Assembly (NCBI GenBank): GCA_904419095.1
Contig: CAJFQT010000038.1
Coordinates: 1-11,794 of the forward strand
DNA from: an uncultured Clostridia bacterium
GTDB lineage: Bacteria; Bacillota; Clostridia; TANB77; CAG-508
Direction: 5' to 3'
DNA: 11,794 nucleotides
Part shown: one piece after another, positions 8,720-11,794 of the stretch
Numbering within the stretch: position 1 is the stretch's first letter
Layout: each line of letters starts with the position of its first letter
The notes under the pieces: model-generated
What the model was told of the DNA's origin: nothing
The model's input: the letters and a program-made list of their open reading frames with translations, nothing else
Databases searched by the model: none
Translations under genes and position numbers: made by a program

Positions 8720-8748
8720 ATTATATCTTTTTTTTGGCTTTGTGTCTA
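8720..8748 (-). promoter_or_regulatory. Strong sigma-A-type promoter of the surface-polymer gene run
   Basis: On the minus strand TAGACA (8743-8748; 5 of 6 to TTGACA) is followed after 17 bases by a perfect TATAAT (8720-8725). The expected start point is near 8713, giving a leader of about 35 bases to the TTG of the PssD-like gene. Confidence 0.7.
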
Positions 8749-8837
8749 GCAAATTCAGCAAAAAAGAGAATTACTTTGTTACAATTTAGTATAGAATAAA
8801 AGTAATCAGTTTATATTAATTCTACATTATAATAAAT

Positions 8838-8885
8838 AAAAAGTATTCCTAAAAATTAATTATAATCTTTTTTAAGAATACTTTT
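8838..8885 (-). terminator. Rho-independent terminator after the zinc-ribbon gene pair
   Basis: On the minus strand AAAAGTATTC (8876-8885) pairs with GAATACTTTT (8839-8848). The stem continues inward through a U-G wobble (8875/8849), one U-A pair and five A-U pairs, giving 17 pairs around a 13-base loop, then a T-rich tail. The wobble would be a C-A mismatch on the plus strand, so the hairpin favours the minus direction. It lies 39 bases past the stop of the zinc-ribbon gene. Confidence 0.7.
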
Positions 8886-8923
8886 AAATAACAATTAAGT
8901 TAATATTCAATTTTCTGTATGTT

Positions 8924-9343
8924 TTAATTGATTGATTTGATTGCAGTTCCTACAATTGATGCTGCAAATATCATAGTAAAAATAAATAATATAACGATTA
9001 AAGCTGTTACTATAATTCCAATTACCATTCCAGCTGTTCCCATTCCTTTTGCAGCTTTTTTACGTCCTATTGCACCAAAAATTATTGCTGTTATAGAACA
9101 TATAATTGCTAATAGCCAATTCATAAAGAAACAAACAATAGATGCTAACCCTAAAACTAATGAAGTTACGCTATATCCGTTATTTTCTTCATTTATAATT
9201 TGATTAGTTGCATAATTTTGTGTTTTCCATTCTTCTTTAGAAATTCCATCTGAAGTTAATACTTCCCCACTTAAATTTTTTCCACAATTTGTACATATTT
9301 TTGCATCATCTGGTAATTCTGTTCCACATTTTGGACATTTCAT
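8924..9343 (-). CDS. Zinc-ribbon membrane protein with DUF4190-like domain (copy 1)
   Basis: A 139-residue membrane protein of unknown function. Residues 1-24 form a zinc ribbon with four cysteines (C3-x2-C6 and C17-x2-C20), each pair followed by glycine. A polar linker (25-56) leads to hydrophobic segments at about 59-92 and 103-130. These flank IGRKKAAKGMGTAG at 92-105, the charged-plus-glycine turn typical of DUF4190. The ribbon should be cytoplasmic, and the family often sits near envelope genes, but no reaction is known. The ATG has AAGGGGG at 9353-9359 nine bases upstream. A near-consensus promoter lies at 9464-9492, giving an unusually long leader of about 110 bases. A second copy of the gene lies directly upstream, and a terminator follows at 8838-8885. 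Confidence 0.85.
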   Translation of the reverse strand: MKCPKCGTELPDDAKICTNCGKNLSGEVLTSDGISKEEWKTQNYATNQIINEENNGYSVTSLVLGLASIVCFFMNWLLAIICSITAIIFGAIGRKKAAKGMGTAGMVIGIIVTALIVILFIFTMIFAASIVGTAIKSIN

Positions 9344-9385
9344 AAAACTTATCCCCCTTCCTAATTAAATATATTAGATATTTCT

Positions 9386-9418
9386 ACTTATACTTTTTAA
9401 ATTAATTAGTGTATAAGT
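9386..9418 (-). repeat. Inverted repeat in the leader of zinc-ribbon copy 1
   Basis: Perfect 8-base arms (ACTTATAC at 9411-9418 and GTATAAGT at 9386-9393 on the minus strand) with a 17-base loop, inside the predicted leader. It is AT-rich and not followed by a T run, so it is not a terminator. Confidence 0.4.
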
Positions 9419-9443
9419 TAACAAAACTTTTCTTTTGTAATAT

Positions 9444-9459
9444 CCGAAACATCTTTCGG
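9444..9459. promoter_or_regulatory. 16-bp palindrome at the predicted start point of zinc-ribbon copy 1
   Basis: CCGAAA-N4-TTTCGG is a perfect palindrome in otherwise AT-rich DNA. The predicted start point, about seven bases past TATTAT, falls near 9457, at the edge of the palindrome. It could be a repressor operator or a 5'-end stem-loop of the mRNA. The half-site is not one I recognise for a known regulator. Confidence 0.5.
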
Positions 9460-9463
9460 CAAC

Positions 9464-9492
9464 ATAATACAATTTTATATATTTTTTGTCAA
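9464..9492 (-). promoter_or_regulatory. Near-consensus promoter of zinc-ribbon copy 1
   Basis: On the minus strand a perfect TTGACA (9487-9492), a 17-base spacer and TATTAT (9464-9469; 5 of 6). It lies between the two zinc-ribbon genes and makes copy 1 separately transcribable. Confidence 0.75.
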
Positions 9493-9530
9493 TAATTTTT
9501 ATTTACTTACCTTAAATTCATAATTTTAAA

Positions 9531-9902
9531 TTAGTAATAATACTTGAAAGCTCCTACTATAAATGCTATTACTAAACAAAATATAATAAGAATTAATACT
9601 GTTACAATTATTCCTATTATCATTCCTGCTGTTCCTAAATCTTTTGCTCCTTTTTTTCTTCCTATTATTCCAAATATTATAGCCAAAATTGAACAAGTTA
9701 CTGATAGAATAATATTTATAAAAAAACATATAATTGAAGAAAGTCCTAAGATTAATGATGTGATGCTAAATCCATTTTCTTCTTTTTTTATTTCATTGCT
9801 TTGTATCTCTATTACAGTTTGTTTTTCCTGAAGTTTTTCTCCACAGTTCGCACAAAATTTATAATTATCTGGCATTTCTGAACCACATTTTATACATTTC
9901 AT
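9531..9902 (-). CDS. Zinc-ribbon membrane protein with DUF4190-like domain (copy 2)
   Basis: Paralogue of the downstream gene, 123 aa: the same N-terminal ribbon with C3-x2-C6 and C17-x2-C20, a shorter linker (25-44), and the same hydrophobic domain with IIGRKKGAKDLGTAGM at 79-94. Matching segments such as TSL-LGL-SI-CFF and AIIFG-IGRKK show clear homology along the whole length; the linker and the last residues differ most, and this copy ends in three tyrosines. The start is well supported by AGGAGGAG at 9909-9916, six bases before the ATG, and a near-consensus promoter at 9952-9980. No hairpin with a T run follows the stop, so read-through into copy 1 is possible. It is divergent from the flavin-reductase-like gene. 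Function unknown. Confidence 0.85.
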   Translation of the reverse strand: MKCIKCGSEMPDNYKFCANCGEKLQEKQTVIEIQSNEIKKEENGFSITSLILGLSSIICFFINIILSVTCSILAIIFGIIGRKKGAKDLGTAGMIIGIIVTVLILIIFCLVIAFIVGAFKYYY

Positions 9903-9951
9903 GATTATCTCCTCCTATTTTTTATATTTTGTATTATTTCATCCTACATTT

Positions 9952-9980
9952 ATAATAACTTTTATTATTTTTTTTGTCAA
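9952..9980 (-). promoter_or_regulatory. Near-consensus promoter of zinc-ribbon copy 2
   Basis: On the minus strand a perfect TTGACA (9975-9980), a 17-base A-rich spacer and TATTAT (9952-9957). The hexamers and spacing are identical to those of copy 1. The expected leader is about 43 bases. Confidence 0.75.
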
Positions 9981-10010
9981 ATTAAAAATTTAACATTTAT
10001 TTTAATTTTA

Positions 10011-10039
10011 TTCATTTTTTATAAAAATTATATTATAAT
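10011..10039 (+). promoter_or_regulatory. Possible promoter of the flavin-reductase-like gene
   Basis: A perfect TATAAT at 10034-10039 lies 17 bases after TTCATT (10011-10016; only 3 of 6 to TTGACA). A second candidate -10, TATACT at 10074-10079, has an equally weak -35. One of these should drive the plus-strand gene, but neither is strong. Confidence 0.35.
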
Positions 10040-10111
10040 ATTAAAAGTAGTTAAGTGTATTAAGGAATTTTTATATACTTATTTCTATATTTTTGTAAGG
10101 AGGAATTTTTC

Positions 10112-10618
10112 GTGAATAATTTTAAAGAAATGAATTTTGATGATTTTAATACTAGTCCATTTAGCAAAATAGGCAAGGAATGGATGCTAATTACTGCTGG
10201 CACAAAGGAGAGAATCAATACAATGACTGCTTCTTGGGGAGCTCTTGGTGTAATGTGGGGAAAAAATGTTGCTTTTACATTTATAAGACCTCAAAGATAT
10301 ACTAAAAAATTTGTTGATAATAATGAAACTTTTTCTTTGTGTTTTTTTCCTGAAGAATATAAAAAGGTTTTAAGTTATTTAGGCAGTGTTTCAGGAAAAG
10401 ACGAAGATAAAATTTCAAAAACAAATTTAACTTTTGATTTTATTGATAATACTCCTTATTTTAATGAGGCATCTTTAGTTTTGGTTTGTAAAAAGTTGTA
10501 CGTTCAAAATTTGAATCCAGAGTGTTTTGTTTTACCAGAGTTGGATAATAAATGGTATGAAAATAAAGATTATCACACTATGTATGTTTCTGAGATACAG
10601 AAAATTTATTCAAAGTAG
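10112..10618 (+). CDS. Flavin reductase family protein (FMN-binding split barrel)
   Basis: A 168-residue protein of the flavin-reductase/DIM6-NtaB family, which binds FMN in a split barrel and in studied members passes electrons from NAD(P)H to flavin. Visible features: NTMTASWGALG at 36-46, the segment that lines the FMN site, FIRPQRYTKKFVDNN at 57-71, SLCFF at 75-79, and a closing DYHTMYVSEI at 153-162. The start is GTG with AAGGAGG at 10097-10103 upstream, a near-perfect site; the ATG at residue 7 is the alternative. Many members of this subgroup have no assigned substrate, and nothing next to it suggests an oxygenase partner. It is the only sizeable plus-strand gene, divergent from the zinc-ribbon pair and convergent with dnaJ. 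Confidence 0.88.
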   Translation: MNNFKEMNFDDFNTSPFSKIGKEWMLITAGTKERINTMTASWGALGVMWGKNVAFTFIRPQRYTKKFVDNNETFSLCFFPEEYKKVLSYLGSVSGKDEDKISKTNLTFDFIDNTPYFNEASLVLVCKKLYVQNLNPECFVLPELDNKWYENKDYHTMYVSEIQKIYSK

Positions 10619-10656
10619 ATTTTAAAAATATTATTATTGAGGCGAAAATTTATTAA

Positions 10657-10761
10657 ATGGTTAATTTTTTTATAAATAAGGAAACTAAAAAAGCTATATA
10701 TTTAATATTTACATTTATTATTTTCGTATCTATTTTTGCTATGTATGGATATTTTCAATAG
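10657..10761 (+). CDS. Possible 34-residue single-helix membrane peptide
   Basis: A short open frame from ATG to TAG, 38 bases after the flavin-reductase-like gene. It encodes a short N-terminus with charged residues (NKETKK at 7-12), then an uninterrupted hydrophobic stretch at about 13-29 (AIYLIFTFIIFVSIFAM), and a short polar end. The charge pattern suits a single inner-membrane helix with the N-terminus inside. A GAGG at 10639-10642 is 14 bases upstream of the ATG, longer than usual. It ends before the shared terminator, so it could be co-transcribed with the upstream gene. In AT-rich DNA hydrophobic short frames arise by chance, so this is tentative. Confidence 0.35.
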   Translation: MVNFFINKETKKAIYLIFTFIIFVSIFAMYGYFQ

Positions 10762-10785
10762 GATAATACGTTAATTTTTTCTTAG

Positions 10786-10826
10786 AAAAAAAATCAAAGT
10801 CATATTTTAAATTGACTTTGATTTTT
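10786..10826. terminator. Bidirectional rho-independent terminator between convergent genes
   Basis: AAAAATCAAAGTCA and TGACTTTGATTTTT form a perfect 14-bp stem around a 10-base loop. The plus strand ends in five Ts plus a T-rich tail, the minus strand in eight Ts (10786-10793). It serves the flavin-reductase side and dnaJ, whose stop lies 20 bases away. Confidence 0.88.
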
Positions 10827-10845
10827 GTGTATTTTGTTTTTACTA

Positions 10846-11794
10846 TTATCCGAAAAATCCTCTTTTCTTTACAGGTGGTTGTTCATTCATAGTTTTAGCT
10901 AATTCAATCATTAAATCCCTTTGCTCTTTTGTCAATCTTTTTGGTACTTGCACATTAACAGTAAAAACAAAGTCTCCTTGTGCTGATGAATTAACATACT
11001 TAAATCCTTTATTTCTAATTGTAAATTTTGTACCTGTTTGAGTTCCTTCTGGTATTTTATATTTTTCTTTGCTTCCGTCAACCATTGGAATCTCAAGTTC
11101 TGCTCCTAATGCAGCTTGTGTAATAGTAACTGGAATATTACATAAAACATTATTTCCAGACCTTGTAAATATACTGTGTTTTTTTATTCTAACAGTAATA
11201 TATAGGTCTCCATTAGGTCCTCCTTTTTGACCTGGATCTCCTTCGTTTCTAAGCACTACTGTTTGATTATTATCAATTCCTGCTGGAATTTTCACTCTTA
11301 TTCTTGGTTGTTTTCTTACTGTTCCTTTTCCTTTACATATATCACAAACTTCTTTTATTATTTCACCAGTACCATGGCAAGTCGAACAGGTTCTAGTTGT
11401 TTGTACTTGCCCTAATATTGTGTTTTGGACTTGCCTTACTTGACCAGTACCTTTACAATCTGGACATTTTATTGGATTAGTTCCAGATTTCGCACCAGTT
11501 CCATGACAATTAGAACATGTTTCATTTCTTGTGATAATTACTTCTTTTTCTACTCCTAAATATGCTTCTTCAAAAGTTATATCCATATTTAAGTTTAAAT
11601 CTGCGCCTTTTCTGGGTCCATTTGATTTTTTAGCATTTTGCCTTCCACCAAATCCACCACCAAAAAATGATGAAAAAATATCTCCTAAGTCCCCAAAATC
11701 TCCAAATCCATCAAATCCTGAACTTGTATATGAGTAATATCCATTTTGACCGCCAAAAGGTCCTCCACCTCCAAATCCTTGAGGTCCATCAGGT
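10846..11794 (-). CDS. dnaJ: Chaperone DnaJ (Hsp40), N-terminal part beyond the window edge
   Basis: DnaJ delivers unfolded proteins to DnaK and stimulates its ATPase. The frame is open to the right edge, giving 315 residues. It starts in the glycine/phenylalanine-rich region (11793 back to about 11635, with repeated GFGG and FFGGG). RKGADLNLNMDITFEEAYLG then opens the client-binding domain. The zinc-binding domain has all four CxxCxGxG repeats: CSNCHGTG, CPDCKGTG, CSTCHGTG and CDICKGKG. The second barrel and the end KKRGFFG follow. The J domain with its HPD motif is outside the window, so this is a partial gene and not a truncation. An internal ATG at 11586 (MDITFEEA) is not the start. dnaJ ends a transcription unit: the strong hairpin at 10786-10826 follows. 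Its promoter and any grpE/dnaK neighbours are off the edge. Confidence 0.96.
   Translation of the reverse strand, partial: PDGPQGFGGGGPFGGQNGYYSYTSSGFDGFGDFGDLGDIFSSFFGGGFGGRQNAKKSNGPRKGADLNLNMDITFEEAYLGVEKEVIITRNETCSNCHGTGAKSGTNPIKCPDCKGTGQVRQVQNTILGQVQTTRTCSTCHGTGEIIKEVCDICKGKGTVRKQPRIRVKIPAGIDNNQTVVLRNEGDPGQKGGPNGDLYITVRIKKHSIFTRSGNNVLCNIPVTITQAALGAELEIPMVDGSKEKYKIPEGTQTGTKFTIRNKGFKYVNSSAQGDFVFTVNVQVPKRLTKEQRDLMIELAKTMNEQPPVKKRGFFG

Noticed and set aside
10846..11586. dnaJ appearing to lack its J domain, starting at an internal ATG
   Set aside because: The frame is open to the right edge and encodes the expected glycine/phenylalanine region upstream of that ATG; the missing part is outside the window.
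1..11794. Possible non-standard genetic code, since no gene ends in TGA
   Set aside because: Tryptophan codons checked are TGG, and full-length genes are intact under the standard code; strong AT bias explains the preference for TAA.
1..11794. Search for a CRISPR array, mobile element, phage genes or a new defence system
   Set aside because: No spaced direct repeats, transposase, integrase or paired terminal repeats were seen; all the larger genes fall into known families, and only the 34-residue peptide is unassigned.

Overview
The window looks like a chromosomal stretch from a very AT-rich Firmicute, probably a Clostridia- or Bacilli-like anaerobe. The reasons are the low G+C by eye, GGAGG-type ribosome binding sites, TTGACA/TATAAT-type promoters, an LTA-synthase-like enzyme, and TAA as stop codon for nearly every gene (TAG for the other two; TGA is never used as a stop here, but tryptophan is TGG, so the code looks standard). 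No species can be named.

All protein genes but two are on the minus strand. Reading in that direction from the right edge: dnaJ (its J domain lies beyond the edge), closed by a 14-bp hairpin shared with the convergent plus-strand flavin-reductase-family gene. Between the flavin-reductase gene and that hairpin is a possible 34-residue one-helix membrane peptide. Next come two paralogous membrane proteins, each a zinc ribbon joined to a DUF4190-like hydrophobic domain. Each has its own near-consensus promoter (TTGACA-17-TATTAT). The promoter of the downstream copy carries a 16-bp palindrome at its predicted start point. A 17-bp hairpin terminator ends this pair.

A strong promoter at 8720-8748 then begins what looks like one long transcription unit: an Alg14/PssD-like subunit, an Alg13/PssE-like glycosyltransferase subunit (one-base overlap), an LTA-synthase-like phosphoglycerol transferase, ruvB, two polytopic GT-C type glycosyltransferases, and a QueH epoxyqueuosine reductase fused to a GNAT acetyltransferase. 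I found no convincing terminator inside it, though a possible secondary promoter lies before the second GT-C gene at 2736-2764.

Five of these genes fit synthesis or decoration of a cell-surface polymer: the PssD/PssE pair adds a sugar at the inner membrane face, the GT-C proteins would add sugars from lipid-phosphate donors on the outer face, and the LtaS-like enzyme would add phosphoglycerol. ruvB and queH-GNAT are DNA-repair and tRNA-modification genes carried along in the same run. The most unusual items are the QueH-GNAT fusion and the paired zinc-ribbon genes with their palindromic start site. I see no CRISPR array, mobile element, tRNA, rRNA or clear defence system. The longest gene-free stretch is under 250 bases.
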